Assembly: GCA_944322605.1 (NCBI GenBank)
Contig: CALUPD010000037.1
Coordinates: 124,001 to 188,000, forward strand
Length of the DNA stretch: 64,000 bases
Direction of reading: 5' to 3'
Source of the DNA: an uncultured Bacteroidales bacterium
GTDB taxonomy: Bacteria > Bacteroidota > Bacteroidia > Bacteroidales > UBA932
The notes beneath the pieces were generated by a model. It saw only the letters and a program-made list of their open reading frames with translations, did no database searches and was not told the origin of the DNA. Shown here one piece after another: positions 7,469 to 18,012 of the stretch; position 1 is the first letter of the stretch; each line of letters opens with the position of its first letter. Made by a program: the position numbers and the translations under genes.

Positions 7469-9676
7469 TTATTTTGTTGGTTGGTTGTTTTTCCTGTTCG
7501 AGGTCTTCCGTCTTTTCGGCGCAGAGGGCTGCCTTCCCTCCGTTTTCTTTTTTGCGGGGCGGCTATCGCTCTTGCTCTTGCGGCTTTTCCTTGAAGCCGC
7601 CTTCTTTTCGCCTGCCGGTTCTTTCTTTGAAGGTCCGGAGTCAATGCCTCCGTCCGGTTTTCCGGCTTCGTCGTCTACAAGTCCGTAATCGAGGGTCTTT
7701 TGTTCAAGGTTTGCCCTTAAAACACGGATTTTCACCCTGTCTCCTAATCTGAACTTCCTTCCTGAAGAACGTCCGTAAACGCAATAGTCTTCTTCCGAGA
7801 ACTCGAAATAGTCATCGGTGATGTCCCTCAAAGAGACCATCCCCTCTACTTTCGTTTCATCTATTTCGACATAGATGCCCCATTCCGTCACGCCTGAAAT
7901 CGTGCCTTCGTAAATGTTCCCGATTTTGTCGGTCATGAATTCGACCATCTTGTATTTTATGCTCGATCTTTCCGCTTCAGTGGCAATCTGTTCCCTTTCC
8001 GAAGAATATTTGCATCTCTGTTCGAATACTTCTTTCTTCCCGGGCTTTTCCTTGTTCATGTATCCCTCCAGCAGCCTGTGGACCATCATGTCGGGATAGC
8101 GGCGTATAGGAGATGTGAAATGAGTGTAATAGTCGAATCCGAGCCCGTAATGGCCGATGTTGTCTGTCGAATATTTGGCCCTTGCCATAGAGCGGAGGGC
8201 TATTATTTCGACGGCTTCGGCTTCAGGCTTTCCTTTGACTTTTTCGAGGAGCTTGTTGAGTTCCATGGCCAGTTCCCTCGGATTTTCCGTGCGGTTCATC
8301 CTGTATCCGAAATGGGTTATGAACCCGCGCAGTTTCCCTACCTTGTCCATGTCCGGCTCGTCATGCACCCTGTAGACGAAAACTGGATTCCTGAGCTTCA
8401 TCCGCCGTCCTACTTCTTCCGCGACTTCCCTGTTTGCAAGGAGCATGAACTCCTCGATCAGCCAGTTGGCTTCGAAGCTTGTCTTTTCGGTTATGCGTAT
8501 GGGTTTCCCCTTTTTGTCGACTTCTATTTTCATTTCAGGACGGTCGAACAGGATTGCTCCCGATTCGAACCTGCGCTTGCGCATTTGCGAAGCAAGGTCC
8601 CATAATTGCAGCAGCTCGTTTTTCAACGGCCCGTTTCCTCCTTTCAATATGTCCTGGGCGGAATCGTAGTCGAACCTGTAGTCCGATTTTATTACCGTCC
8701 GTCCGAACCATCTGGACAGGACCCTGGCCTTGTCGTCCATTTTGAATATGGCGGAGAAGGTAAGTTTTTCCTCTCCCGGCCTTAGGGAGCATAGCCTGTT
8801 CGAGAGCTTTTCAGGAAGCATCGGTACCGTCCTGTCCACAAGGTAGACGGAAGTGCCTCTTTCGTAAGCTTCCTTGTCTATTATGCTTCCTGGCAGGACA
8901 TAGTGGGTGACGTCGGCTATGTGTACTCCTACTTCCCATGTCCCGTCTTCTTCTTTTCTTATTGAAATCGCATCGTCGAAATCCTTTGCGTCTGCCGGGT
9001 CTATCGTGAACGTGCATACGTCCCTGTAGTCTTTTCTTAACGAGATTTCCTTTTTCGTGATTCTCGAAGATATTTTTCCGGCAGCGGCTTCCACTTCTTT
9101 TTCGAACCTGTAAGGAAGGCCGTATTCGGCGAGGATGGCGTGCATTTCGGTATTATTGTCCCCCGGAGTTCCGAGAACGTCTGTTATTATGCCTGTAGGG
9201 TCGTCGGAATTCGCGGGCCAGTCCGTTACGAGCGCGGCAACCTTTTTCCCGTTGTCTTCAGGGTTGTATTTCCCGGAAGGTATTGATATGTCGTAAGGCA
9301 TATTCTTGGATTCCACGATTACCCAGGCCTGGTTGCCTATGGCCTGAAGGATTCCGACGTGAGGCCTTTTAGACCTTTCTATTATTTTTATGACTTCCCC
9401 TTCCGGCTTCTTGTCCGGATTTTTGCTTTCGATGGCCGATACAAGGACTTTGTCCCCGTTCAGGGCGCGGCGCATTTTTTTAGCAGGCACGAAAATGTCG
9501 TCGTCCCTGCCTTCTACGGAAACGAATCCGTAGCCCTCCCTGTTTACAGTAAGGACTCCTTCGAGTTCTATTCTTGTCCTCTTGTCTTTTTTTGTGCGAG
9601 CCGGTGCAGATTTTCCTTTATTTGGTCTTTTTTTTGCAGGTTTTTCCCTTAATCTGCCGTTGCGTGATCTGCTCAT
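7469..9676 (-). CDS. rnr: Ribonuclease R
   Basis: A 735-residue processive 3'-5' exoribonuclease of the RNase II/R family, acting on structured RNA in the cytoplasm. A basic N-terminus is followed by cold-shock-like domains (about 35-200), the RNB catalytic domain with DPADAKDFDD at 226-235 (Mg-binding aspartates), and an S1 domain near 605-690 beginning IGNIYEGTISGVTEWG. The last 50 residues are a Lys/Arg/Ser-rich tail, typical of RNase R and absent from RNase II. The start ATG at 9674-9676 follows a minus-strand promoter element at 9731-9738. The PurF-like gene follows at 9 bp, suggesting one transcript. Length and domain order are ordinary for Bacteroidota. Confidence 0.95.
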   Translation of the reverse strand: MSRSRNGRLREKPAKKRPNKGKSAPARTKKDKRTRIELEGVLTVNREGYGFVSVEGRDDDIFVPAKKMRRALNGDKVLVSAIESKNPDKKPEGEVIKIIERSKRPHVGILQAIGNQAWVIVESKNMPYDISIPSGKYNPEDNGKKVAALVTDWPANSDDPTGIITDVLGTPGDNNTEMHAILAEYGLPYRFEKEVEAAAGKISSRITKKEISLRKDYRDVCTFTIDPADAKDFDDAISIRKEEDGTWEVGVHIADVTHYVLPGSIIDKEAYERGTSVYLVDRTVPMLPEKLSNRLCSLRPGEEKLTFSAIFKMDDKARVLSRWFGRTVIKSDYRFDYDSAQDILKGGNGPLKNELLQLWDLASQMRKRRFESGAILFDRPEMKIEVDKKGKPIRITEKTSFEANWLIEEFMLLANREVAEEVGRRMKLRNPVFVYRVHDEPDMDKVGKLRGFITHFGYRMNRTENPRELAMELNKLLEKVKGKPEAEAVEIIALRSMARAKYSTDNIGHYGLGFDYYTHFTSPIRRYPDMMVHRLLEGYMNKEKPGKKEVFEQRCKYSSEREQIATEAERSSIKYKMVEFMTDKIGNIYEGTISGVTEWGIYVEIDETKVEGMVSLRDITDDYFEFSEEDYCVYGRSSGRKFRLGDRVKIRVLRANLEQKTLDYGLVDDEAGKPDGGIDSGPSKKEPAGEKKAASRKSRKSKSDSRPAKKKTEGRQPSAPKRRKTSNRKNNQPTK

Positions 9677-9730
9677 GTGGATATGTATTTAATTATGGGC
9701 TGCGAAAAAAGCAGTTTTGAAATCAAGTTC

Positions 9731-9738
9731 CAAAAATA
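9731..9738 (-). promoter_or_regulatory. -7 promoter element of rnr
   Basis: On the minus strand the sequence reads TATTTTTG, an exact TAnnTTTG element, about 55 nt before the rnr ATG. No clear -33 element was seen. The divergent gpmI gene starts only 20 bp away on the other side. Confidence 0.6.
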
Positions 9739-9757
9739 GAAATAAAAATTAATATAT

Positions 9758-11275
9758 ATGGAAAAGAAAGTACTTTTAATGATCCTTGACGGATGGGGAA
9801 TAGGAAAACATGACAAATCGGACGTGATTTATACCGAAGGAGCTCCGTTCTTCGAAAAATTGATGCGCGAATATCCGCATTCTGAACTCATGGCGTGCGG
9901 AGAATATGTCGGACTTCCTGACGGGCAGATGGGCAATTCGGAAGTAGGGCATCTCAACATAGGTGCCGGCAGGATCGTATATCAGGACCTTGTCAAGATA
10001 AACATGGCATGCAAACAGCATAAGTTGCTTGAGAACAAGGAAATAAAAGCTGCTTACGATTATGTCCTCAAAAGCGGCAGGAAATTGCATTTCATGGGTC
10101 TTTGCTCTTCAGGCGGCGTGCATAGCTCCCTTGCCCATCTTTACGGCTTTCTCGATGCTGCGAAGGAATGCGGGATAAGCAATGTATTCGTGCATTGCTT
10201 CATGGACGGCAGGGATACCGATCCGATGAGCGGGAAAGGCTTTGTTGAGGAACTGGAAAGCCATATGGCTGGATCCTGCGGTAAAATAGCTTCCGTCATA
10301 GGTCGTTTCTATGCTATGGACAGGGATAAAAGGTGGGAGCGCGTAAGCAAGGCCTATGATCTTTTGGTGAAGGGACAGGGAGAGCCTTTCAGCTCGGCGG
10401 CCGACGGCATACAGGCTTCTTACGATGCCGGCGTTACCGACGAGTTCATAAAGCCTATAGTGATAACAGGACAGGACGGATCTCCTCTTGCGCGTGTGGA
10501 AGACGGGGATGCCGTCATATTCTTTAATTTCCGCAACGACAGGGCCCGCGAGATAACGGACGTCCTTACGCAGGAAGACAAGGCTGAATACGGCATGAAG
10601 AAGCTGGATCTCTACTATTGCTGCCTTACTCCTTATGATGACAAGTTCAAGGGATTGCATATACTGTTCGACAAGGAGAACGTGACGGACACCCTCGGGG
10701 AAACAGTGGCCAAAGCCGGAAAAAGGCAGTTGAGGATTGCCGAGACAGAAAAATACGCGCATGTGACGTTCTTCTTTTCCGGAGGACGCGAAAAGGAATT
10801 CGACGGCGAGTCGAGAATCCTTATACCTTCTCCAAAAGTGGAGACATACGACCTGAAACCTGAAATGAGCGCTCCGGAAGTTACGGAAGCTCTTGTCGGG
10901 GAGCTTGAAAAGGGCCTGTACGACATGATAGTGCTGAATTTTGCCAACGGGGACATGGTCGGGCATACCGGCAAATACGAAGCGATAAGGAAGGCTGTGA
11001 AGGCTGTAGACAGTTGCGTTGAAAAAACCGTTAATGCCGCTGTCGCGAACGGCTATGTCGTCCTTGTGACAGCCGATCACGGAAATGCCGACAATGCCCT
11101 TAATCCGGACGGAACTCCGAATACGGCGCACTCCCTGAATCCTGTCCCTTTCATAGTCGTGGATAAGGATATAAAGGCAGTGAAAAACGGAAAGCTTGCC
11201 GACATTGCTCCTACCGTTTTGAAACTGATGGGAATAAAGCAGCCTGAGGAAATGACCGGAGAGCCTCTTGTTTAG
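9758..11275 (+). CDS. gpmI: 2,3-bisphosphoglycerate-independent phosphoglycerate mutase
   Basis: The enzyme interconverts 3- and 2-phosphoglycerate in glycolysis using two metal ions (Mn or Co) and a phosphoserine intermediate. At 505 residues it has the standard family length. Visible markers are ILDGWG with metal ligand D11, [11 protein letters not shown] with the phosphorylated serine S61, [11 protein letters not shown] near 148, [13 protein letters not shown] near 250, [12 protein letters not shown] near 390, and VTADHGNAD near 443. These give a complete alkaline-phosphatase-superfamily metal site. It diverges from rnr and is followed 230 bp later by dnaE, which has its own promoter. Confidence 0.96.
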   Translation: MEKKVLLMILDGWGIGKHDKSDVIYTEGAPFFEKLMREYPHSELMACGEYVGLPDGQMGNSEVGHLNIGAGRIVYQDLVKINMACKQHKLLENKEIKAAYDYVLKSGRKLHFMGLCSSGGVHSSLAHLYGFLDAAKECGISNVFVHCFMDGRDTDPMSGKGFVEELESHMAGSCGKIASVIGRFYAMDRDKRWERVSKAYDLLVKGQGEPFSSAADGIQASYDAGVTDEFIKPIVITGQDGSPLARVEDGDAVIFFNFRNDRAREITDVLTQEDKAEYGMKKLDLYYCCLTPYDDKFKGLHILFDKENVTDTLGETVAKAGKRQLRIAETEKYAHVTFFFSGGREKEFDGESRILIPSPKVETYDLKPEMSAPEVTEALVGELEKGLYDMIVLNFANGDMVGHTGKYEAIRKAVKAVDSCVEKTVNAAVANGYVVLVTADHGNADNALNPDGTPNTAHSLNPVPFIVVDKDIKAVKNGKLADIAPTVLKLMGIKQPEEMTGEPLV

Positions 11276-11475
11276 GCTTGAGTTTGTCATTTGACGTTTT
11301 CCGGGACAGGCGGGGACCGGCTTCTTCCGGGATATATGCAAGGATTGTCGTCCTCGCCGCGCGGTTTGCGGACTTGCGGCGGGGATTTCCCATTTGGACG
11401 TGAATGCGGATTCTCCCATTTTCGGCATATGCCTTGACGGATTATTTTAGCGGCTTCAATCTTGCGTAAAAGAAC

Positions 11476-11483
11476 TATATTTG
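11476..11483 (+). promoter_or_regulatory. -7 promoter element of dnaE
   Basis: TATATTTG matches TAnnTTTG exactly and lies 21 nt before the dnaE ATG at 11505. This supports the inner ATG over an upstream TTG at 11481, which overlaps the element itself. Confidence 0.65.
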
Positions 11484-11504
11484 CAGCACAATAAATTTTC
11501 AGCA

Positions 11505-14500
11505 ATGTCTTTCGTACACCTTCATGTCCATACGTATTATTCGGTCCTTGACGGGGCCGCACAGATTTCCAAGCTGTTCGAGAAGGCCAAATCGAACGGC
11601 CAGCCCGCGCTTGCCATAACCGATCACGGCAATATGTTCGGGGTGAAGGAATTCCTCAGGACGGCATCCAAATTCCCTGAAGTAAAGCCTATAGTCGGAT
11701 GCGAGGTATATGTCGCGAAAGAAAGCAGGACTTTGAAGAGGGGGCGCGAGGACCAAAGCTCCTACCATCTTATTCTCCTTGCGAAAAACATCCAAGGGTA
11801 TCATAACTTGGTCAAATTGTGCTCGTATGGCTATATAGACGGATTTTACTATAAGCCGAGGATAGACCACGAACTTCTCGAACAATATCATGAAGGGCTT
11901 ATATGCGCTTCCGCATGCCTTGCGGGCGAAGTTGCCAGGGCTATAACCAAGGACGATATCGAGGAAGCCGAGAGGACGGCGCAATGGTACAAGGACCTTT
12001 TCGGAGAGGATTATTACTTGGAGGTGCAAAGGCATAAGACCGATTGCGAGGGCGGGGACAAATCCGTGTATCCGGCGCAGGAGAAAGTGGCGCAGGCGGT
12101 ATTCGGCATTGCTGAAAAATACGGCATAAAATGCATAGCTACGAACGACGTGCATTTTGTGACGGCGGAGGACGCTCCTGCCCACGACAGGCTGATATGC
12201 CTTACGACCAATTCAAGCTACGATGATCCCGACAGGCTCAGGTATACATGGCAGGAATATCTGAAGACTACGGAGGAAATGTCGGAAATCTTCGCCGACC
12301 ATCCGGAGGTGATAGCCAATACTCTTGAGGTGGCGGAAAAGATAGAGCGCTATAGCATAGACTCCAAGCCGATCCTTCCGATATTCCCGCTGCCGGACGG
12401 ATTCAGCGATTCGAATGACTACCTGCATTATCTTACTTATGAGGGGGCGAAAAAGAGGTACGGCGAAAATCTTGACGGGCCGACAACGGAAAGAATCGAT
12501 TTCGAGCTTGCGACTATCAGGAAAATGGGATTCCCGGATTATTTCCTCATAGTGCAGGATTTCGTGACGGCTGCCAAAGGCCTCGGTGTTTCGGTCGGGC
12601 CGGGAAGGGGGTCCGCCGCAGGTTCGGTTGTCGCCTACTGTCTCGGCATAACCCAGATAGACCCTATAAAATACGATTTGCTGTTCGAGCGTTTTCTTAA
12701 TCCGGACCGTATATCCATGCCGGATATAGACATAGATTTCGATGACGACGGGAGGTCGAAAGTATTGGAATACGTCGAAGGAAAGTATGGGAAAGACCAT
12801 GTCTCGCATGTCATTACTTTCGGCACGATGGCGGCGAAAAGCGCGATTAAGGACATAGCGAGGATACAGAACCTTCCTTTGTCCGAATCGGACCGTCTTG
12901 CCAAGGCCATTCCTGACAAGTTCAACTTCAAGGAGGACGGCAAGGACAAGCCGCCTAAGGTCAATATACAAAACTGCATAAAATACGTAGACGAGATAAA
13001 GGCCGCCTATGAGTCGGACAATCCCGTCCTCCATAATACCATAGAATACGCGCGGCGGCTTGAAGGCACGGTGCGCAATACCGGCGTGCATGCCTGCGCC
13101 ATAATCATAGGACGAAGCAACCTGACGGATTTTATCCCGATTTCCATAGCCAAGGACAAGGAAACGGGCGCGGACATGTGGGTTTCCCAATACGAAGGGT
13201 CCTATATCGAGGAAGTCGGCATGTTGAAGATGGACTTTCTCGGCCTGAAGACCCTTTCCATAATAAAGGATGCCGTGCGCAACATAAAATTGTCAAAGGG
13301 CATCGATCTCGACATCGCCAATATCCCTATCGACGACAAGGCTACGTATGATTTGTATAGCAGGGGCGATACCGTCGGCACGTTCCAGTTCGAGTCGGAC
13401 GGCATGAGAAAATGGCTCAGGGAACTGAAGCCTACAAGGTTCGAAGACCTTATCGCCATGAACGCGCTGTACAGGCCCGGCCCTTTGGACTACATACCGG
13501 ATTTCGTCGACAGGAAAAACGGCAAGAAGCCTATCGAATACGACCTTCCGGAAATGGAGGAGTTCCTTGCGGATACATACGGCATTACCGTATATCAGGA
13601 ACAGGTGATGCTTTTGTCCCAAAAGCTTGCCGGCTTTACGAAAGGGCAGGCGGACGGCTTGCGTAAGGCGATGGGAAAGAAAATAGCGGAAAAAATGGCC
13701 GAGCTCAAAGGCCTTTTCATGGAAGGCGGCCAGCAAAGAGGGCATTCAAAGGAAATACTTGAAAAAATATGGCACGACTGGGAAGCTTTCGCTCAATACG
13801 CGTTCAATAAGTCGCATGCCACATGCTATGCCTGGGTCGGATACCAGACGGCATATCTTAAAGCCAATTATCCTGCCGAGTATATGGCTGCTACGCTCAG
13901 CAAGAACCTCAACGACATAGAGGAAATAACGAAGCTGATGGACGAATGCCGCAAGCAGGGCATTGCGGTTCTCGGGCCTGACGTGAATGAAAGTTCGAAT
14001 TCGTTTACGGTGAACAAGGACGGCAATATCCGTTTCGGGATGGCAGGAATAAAAGGAGTGGGATCGGGCGCGGTGGATGCCATAATCGCGGAAAGGGAAA
14101 AAGAACCGTTCCGCAATATTTTCGATTTCGTATCGCGTGTCAATCTTGGAGCGGTGAACAAAAGGACCATAGAGTCGCTTGCCTATTCGGGGGCTTTCGA
14201 TAGTTTCGAAGACATTCCGAACAGGGCTGTATTCTGCATGCCCGATGCAAAAGGCGAGACTTTTCTGGAATCCTTGGTGAAATACGGCTCAAAAGTGCAG
14301 AATGACAGCCTTAATGCGGCGAATTCGCTTTTCGGGGACAGCGAAGCCGTCAAGCCGTTGCAGCCTCAAGTCCCGATTGTGGCGGATTACAACAGGATGG
14401 AGTTCCTCAAGAGGGAAAAGGATCTTGTCGGGATGTACCTTTCGTCCCATCCTTTGGACATATACAAATTCGAGATGGAGAATTTTGCCGGATGCAGCAT

Positions 14501-15122
14501 AGCCGATGCGATGCAGCTTTGCGAAAACGCGAATTCCGGAGAGGCCGGGCATGTCGGGGCCGATATGATAATCGCAGGCCTTGTTACAGGCGTCAAGGAG
14601 GCTACCACTAAAAGCGGCCGCCAGTATTGCACGTTCTCTGTCGAGGATTTTTCCGGCAGCAGGTCCTTTTCCCTTTTCGGCAAGGATTTCGAGCAATATA
14701 TGAAATACGCGCGGGAAGGAAATCCTCTGCTGATAAAATGCCGGATCCAGCCAAAGTACTGGAAGAAGGAATCCGACGACAAGAAAAACGGGGCAGGCGG
14801 GGCTCAGGCTGAAAAAGTCGAATACGAATTGAAAATAAAGGGAATGACCCTTCTGTCCAATGCGAAGGATGAATTCGTCAAGGAAGTGCGTGTGGTGCTT
14901 CCCGTTTCTAAGATCGACAAGGATTTCCGAAGTTCGTTGAAGAGGGCCGTAAAGGAATCCAAGGGAAAATCCATGCTTACTCTTGACATAGTGGACAGGG
15001 CTAACAACATGAGCGTGGAATTCTTTTCGAAGAAATTCGGAATATCCCCTTCGTGCGAATTCATAGATTATCTCAACCGCAACGGGCTGGATTACAGCAT
15101 AAGGAAGGAAGTCGCATTCTGA
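11505..15122 (+). CDS. dnaE: DNA polymerase III alpha subunit
   Basis: This is the replicative polymerase catalytic subunit, 1205 residues. The N-terminal PHP domain begins with FVHLHVHTYYSVLDG (H5, H7, H9) and keeps AITDHGNMFG near 42. The polymerase active site PDIDIDFDDDGR has its aspartates at 407 and 409; GPGRGSAAGSVVAYCLGITQ precedes it near 366 and the fingers segment NALYRPGPLDYIPDFVDRK follows near 655. The HhH region and an OB-fold domain near 1020-1090 complete the DnaE1 order. The start at 11505 is chosen because the family begins MSFVHLHVHT and because of the promoter at 11476. A strong terminator follows. Confidence 0.97.
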   Translation: MSFVHLHVHTYYSVLDGAAQISKLFEKAKSNGQPALAITDHGNMFGVKEFLRTASKFPEVKPIVGCEVYVAKESRTLKRGREDQSSYHLILLAKNIQGYHNLVKLCSYGYIDGFYYKPRIDHELLEQYHEGLICASACLAGEVARAITKDDIEEAERTAQWYKDLFGEDYYLEVQRHKTDCEGGDKSVYPAQEKVAQAVFGIAEKYGIKCIATNDVHFVTAEDAPAHDRLICLTTNSSYDDPDRLRYTWQEYLKTTEEMSEIFADHPEVIANTLEVAEKIERYSIDSKPILPIFPLPDGFSDSNDYLHYLTYEGAKKRYGENLDGPTTERIDFELATIRKMGFPDYFLIVQDFVTAAKGLGVSVGPGRGSAAGSVVAYCLGITQIDPIKYDLLFERFLNPDRISMPDIDIDFDDDGRSKVLEYVEGKYGKDHVSHVITFGTMAAKSAIKDIARIQNLPLSESDRLAKAIPDKFNFKEDGKDKPPKVNIQNCIKYVDEIKAAYESDNPVLHNTIEYARRLEGTVRNTGVHACAIIIGRSNLTDFIPISIAKDKETGADMWVSQYEGSYIEEVGMLKMDFLGLKTLSIIKDAVRNIKLSKGIDLDIANIPIDDKATYDLYSRGDTVGTFQFESDGMRKWLRELKPTRFEDLIAMNALYRPGPLDYIPDFVDRKNGKKPIEYDLPEMEEFLADTYGITVYQEQVMLLSQKLAGFTKGQADGLRKAMGKKIAEKMAELKGLFMEGGQQRGHSKEILEKIWHDWEAFAQYAFNKSHATCYAWVGYQTAYLKANYPAEYMAATLSKNLNDIEEITKLMDECRKQGIAVLGPDVNESSNSFTVNKDGNIRFGMAGIKGVGSGAVDAIIAEREKEPFRNIFDFVSRVNLGAVNKRTIESLAYSGAFDSFEDIPNRAVFCMPDAKGETFLESLVKYGSKVQNDSLNAANSLFGDSEAVKPLQPQVPIVADYNRMEFLKREKDLVGMYLSSHPLDIYKFEMENFAGCSIADAMQLCENANSGEAGHVGADMIIAGLVTGVKEATTKSGRQYCTFSVEDFSGSRSFSLFGKDFEQYMKYAREGNPLLIKCRIQPKYWKKESDDKKNGAGGAQAEKVEYELKIKGMTLLSNAKDEFVKEVRVVLPVSKIDKDFRSSLKRAVKESKGKSMLTLDIVDRANNMSVEFFSKKFGISPSCEFIDYLNRNGLDYSIRKEVAF

Positions 15123-15175
15123 TCCGTCCTCGACCGTGGCCTTGCAGGGGAATGAAAGGCATTGTTCGGATAAGC

Positions 15176-15211
15176 AAAAGGCCTCCCGGGCTGCAAACCG
15201 GGAGGCCTTTT
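15176..15211. terminator. Bidirectional terminator between dnaE and the ThiL-like gene
   Basis: A perfect 14-bp stem, 15176-15189 with 15198-15211, has an A-run on one side and a T-run on the other. It can end both convergent transcripts. Confidence 0.9.
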
Positions 15212-15293
15212 ATGCGACGGCACCGTCCGAAAATATTATGGCAGAGTTATTTGTTCCGCCGGTTGCAAGAGTTCCGGCATGCCTTTTCCGGCC

Positions 15294-16310
15294 TTACCAT
15301 CCCTGCGCCCTGATTTCGACAGACCCGCCTTCGGGCGTGATGAGAGTCGTGCCGTTGTCGCTGTCGCACAGATGCCCGATGACATCCATGTCCGGGAGCT
15401 CCTTGCTGAGCTTTTCGAATTGCCCGACCGGCACGGTGAACATGAACTTGTAGTCGTCTCCTCCGTTCAGCGCGGCTGTCACGGGGTCCATGTTGATTTC
15501 ATCGGCCATGTCGAATGTCTGCTTCGCGATAGGGATTTTTTCCATGTAAATCTTCACCCCTACGTTATGGTCGGCTGCAAGCTGCTTCACTGAAGCCGCG
15601 AGGCCTTTTGTTATGAAATATCCGGATGTCGGGGTTATCCCTTCATTTTCCATTACGTCGAACATCGATTTCCTGATGTACGGGCTGAGGTATTCGGCCA
15701 GAATGAATTTGTACGGTGTCAGGTCCGGCTGTTTCGAGGTCTTTGATACGAAAACCGCCTTTTCCCTTTCGAGCACGTGCAGTCCCATGTATGCCGCGCC
15801 GAGATTGCCTGTTATGAATATGATGTCCGATTTTGACAGCTGCGGCGTTTTCCTGTCCTTGCAGGCATATCCTTGAGCTGATATGCTGATGCATAGCCCC
15901 GTAATCGAGGGGTTGAGGTCGAGGGATATTTCTTTTATTCCGTATTCTTTCGCCGCCGCCATTATCCCTTTCCATATTTTTTCGACATCTTCGAAAAAGA
16001 ACCTTTTGGAAAGCCCCAGGGTTATGGTTAGCGACCATGGCCGGAAAAGCTTTGCGTATAATTCTCCTATTGCCGACAGGGCGGCTTTGTAGCCGAGATG
16101 GTTGAGGGGCGTGTAAACAAGGTCGAAGTCGATGCCTTCGAGCTGTGTTTTCTGGGCCGAAGCCCAAACTGCCTCTTTGGAATCCACCGTCGCGGGAAGT
16201 TTTATGATTTCCCTGTTTTCATATCCTGAATTTTCGAAAAGGCCGGCTATCGTGGCCATTTTGCCTATTTCCGATATCTCTCTTCTTTTTGCATTTGTTT
16301 CTTCCGGCAT
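15294..16310 (-). CDS. ThiL-like (AIR synthase-related) protein lacking key kinase motifs
   Basis: The 338 residues align with thiamine-monophosphate kinase in layout. LEGIDFDLVYTPLNHLGYK near 60 resembles the ThiL EGVHF...HLGYKA region, and ALNGGDDYKFMFTVP near 285 matches ALNGGEDYELLFT. However, the N-terminal GDDAAV metal-binding motif is absent, the NFSDIAAMG segment reads SAIGELYAK, and the GGDTT segment reads SLDLNPS. ThiL phosphorylates thiamine monophosphate with ATP and Mg. With these losses this copy is probably not a normal kinase; it may be a pseudoenzyme or bind a different ligand. Similar proteins are often annotated thiL in Bacteroidales, so I leave the symbol empty. It is divergent from suf with its own -7 element at 16339-16346, and nothing from thiamine synthesis is nearby. 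Confidence 0.7.
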   Translation of the reverse strand: MPEETNAKRREISEIGKMATIAGLFENSGYENREIIKLPATVDSKEAVWASAQKTQLEGIDFDLVYTPLNHLGYKAALSAIGELYAKLFRPWSLTITLGLSKRFFFEDVEKIWKGIMAAAKEYGIKEISLDLNPSITGLCISISAQGYACKDRKTPQLSKSDIIFITGNLGAAYMGLHVLEREKAVFVSKTSKQPDLTPYKFILAEYLSPYIRKSMFDVMENEGITPTSGYFITKGLAASVKQLAADHNVGVKIYMEKIPIAKQTFDMADEINMDPVTAALNGGDDYKFMFTVPVGQFEKLSKELPDMDVIGHLCDSDNGTTLITPEGGSVEIRAQGW

Positions 16311-16338
16311 ATGCTGATTTTTTTGATACGTGTAACTG

Positions 16339-16346
16339 CAAAGTTA
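16339..16346 (-). promoter_or_regulatory. -7 promoter element of the ThiL-like gene
   Basis: The minus strand reads TAACTTTG, an exact TAnnTTTG element, about 28 nt before the ATG at 16310. Confidence 0.55.
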
Positions 16347-16413
16347 ATAAAATTGTACGATAATATTCCGTCAAGGAGTTTTCCCATATCTTTAATTTTT
16401 ATGAAATAATACA

Positions 16414-16421
16414 TATATTTG
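16414..16421 (+). promoter_or_regulatory. -7 promoter element of the suf operon
   Basis: TATATTTG is an exact TAnnTTTG element, with TTTA (one mismatch to TTTG) 19 nt upstream at 16391-16394. It implies a leader of about 70 nt before sufB. No IscR- or Fur-like palindrome was recognised in that leader. Confidence 0.6.
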
Positions 16422-16496
16422 CAGTTCGGCGGAGCGTATGGGGCGGATTGTGCAACATGTTGGTTTTCATCCGCATTGCTCCATAAATGTTATGAC

Positions 16497-17927
16497 ATGG
16501 CAAACGATATACTACAGTCGATAACCAAAAACGAGTACAAGCACGGGTTCGTCACGGACGTGGAGCAGGAGTTCATTCCCAAGGGGCTGGACGAGGACAT
16601 AATCAGGCTCATTTCTTCAAAGAAGCAAGAGCCGCAGTGGCTGACGGAATTCAGGCTAAAGGCATTCGCCAAATGGAAGACCATGAAGATGCCGCATTGG
16701 GCGCATCTTGACATACCGGAAATCGACTATCAGGACATAATATATTTCGCTTCTCCGAAAAAGAAAGAGGGCAAGAAGGAAATAGACCCCGAACTTGCCG
16801 CGACATTCGACAAGCTCGGAATCCCGCTCCATGAAAGGAACGCCCTTGCCGGCATAGCGGTGGACGCCGTATTCGATTCGGTGTCCGTCAAAACGACATT
16901 CAGGGAGACCCTTGCGGAAAAAGGCATAATTTTCTGCTCTTTCTCGGAAGCGGTACGCGACTATCCCGACCTGGTGAAGAAATATTTGGCTTCCGTGGTT
17001 CCTGTCGGGGACAATTATTTTTCGGCATTGAATTCTGCCGTATTCAGCGACGGCTCGTTCTGCTATATTCCGAAAGGGGTGAGATGCCCTATGGAACTTT
17101 CGAGCTATTTCAGGATAAACGCCACCGGCACCGGGCAGTTCGAAAGGACCCTCATAGTCGCGGACGAAGGTTCTTACGTGAGCTATCTTGAAGGCTGCAC
17201 GGCTCCTCAAAGGGATGAAAACCAATTGCATGCCGCAGTGGTGGAAATAGTGGTCATGAAAGACGCGGAAGTGAAGTATTCGACCGTCCAGAACTGGTAT
17301 CCGGGAGACGCGAAAGGCAGGGGCGGGATTTTCAATTTCGTGACCAAGCGCGGGCTTTGCAAAGGAGAGAACAGCCGCCTGTTCTGGACACAGGTGGAGA
17401 CCGGCTCGGCCATAACGTGGAAATACCCGAGCACTGTCCTGAAAGGGGACAATTCGGTTTCGGAATTCTATTCAGTGGCCGTTACAAACAACAGGCAGCA
17501 GGCGGATACCGGAACCAAGATGATACATATAGGGAAGAACACGCGTAGCAGGATAATAAGCAAGGGCATATCTGCGGGATACAGCCAGAATTCCTACAGG
17601 GGGCTTGTGAAGGTCCTTCCCGGCGCGGAGAACGCGAGGAACTATTCGCAATGCGACAGCCTTCTTCTCGGCGACAAGTGCGGCGCGCATACTTTTCCCC
17701 GCATCGAATCGGACAACAAGTCGGCAGTCGTAGAGCATGAGGCCACTACGTCGAAAATAAGCGAAGACCAGCTTTTCTATTGCAGGCAGAGGGGGATAAC
17801 GGCGGAGGATGCAGTGGGGCTGATTATCAACGGCTATGCGAAAGAGGTCATAAACCAGCTTCCTATGGAGTTCGCCGTCGAGGCTCAGAAGCTGCTCCAG
17901 GTATCGCTTGAAGGCAGTGTCGGATAA
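16497..17927 (+). CDS. sufB: Fe-S cluster assembly protein SufB
   Basis: A 476-residue SufB scaffold subunit that with SufC and SufD builds Fe-S clusters in the cytoplasm. The family core is plain: [20 protein letters not shown] near 165, [13 protein letters not shown] near 193, [20 protein letters not shown] near 235, [12 protein letters not shown] near 265, and the C-terminal region with [17 protein letters not shown] and a beta-helix ending in [20 protein letters not shown]. The ATG at 16497 ([12 protein letters not shown]) is preferred to an in-frame upstream TTG at 16419, which lies inside the promoter element. sufC follows after 85 bp and sufD after that, forming a BCD unit. No sufS, sufE or sufU gene is next to it. 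Confidence 0.95.
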   Translation: MANDILQSITKNEYKHGFVTDVEQEFIPKGLDEDIIRLISSKKQEPQWLTEFRLKAFAKWKTMKMPHWAHLDIPEIDYQDIIYFASPKKKEGKKEIDPELAATFDKLGIPLHERNALAGIAVDAVFDSVSVKTTFRETLAEKGIIFCSFSEAVRDYPDLVKKYLASVVPVGDNYFSALNSAVFSDGSFCYIPKGVRCPMELSSYFRINATGTGQFERTLIVADEGSYVSYLEGCTAPQRDENQLHAAVVEIVVMKDAEVKYSTVQNWYPGDAKGRGGIFNFVTKRGLCKGENSRLFWTQVETGSAITWKYPSTVLKGDNSVSEFYSVAVTNNRQQADTGTKMIHIGKNTRSRIISKGISAGYSQNSYRGLVKVLPGAENARNYSQCDSLLLGDKCGAHTFPRIESDNKSAVVEHEATTSKISEDQLFYCRQRGITAEDAVGLIINGYAKEVINQLPMEFAVEAQKLLQVSLEGSVG

Positions 17928-18012
17928 TCCCGTGCATTCTGCGGCGCACGCTCCGGCAGGTTCATGGCATGAGGCGGAACGGAATCAGTTAACTATTGAA
18001 ATATAAACGGAT

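Noticed and set aside
11340..11375. Terminator after gpmI
   Set aside because: A CTCGCCGC/GCGGCGGG stem exists but no T-run follows, so it was left out of the feature list.
10109..11428. A 439-codon minus-strand frame opposite gpmI
   Set aside because: It is an antisense shadow; gpmI has all catalytic motifs.
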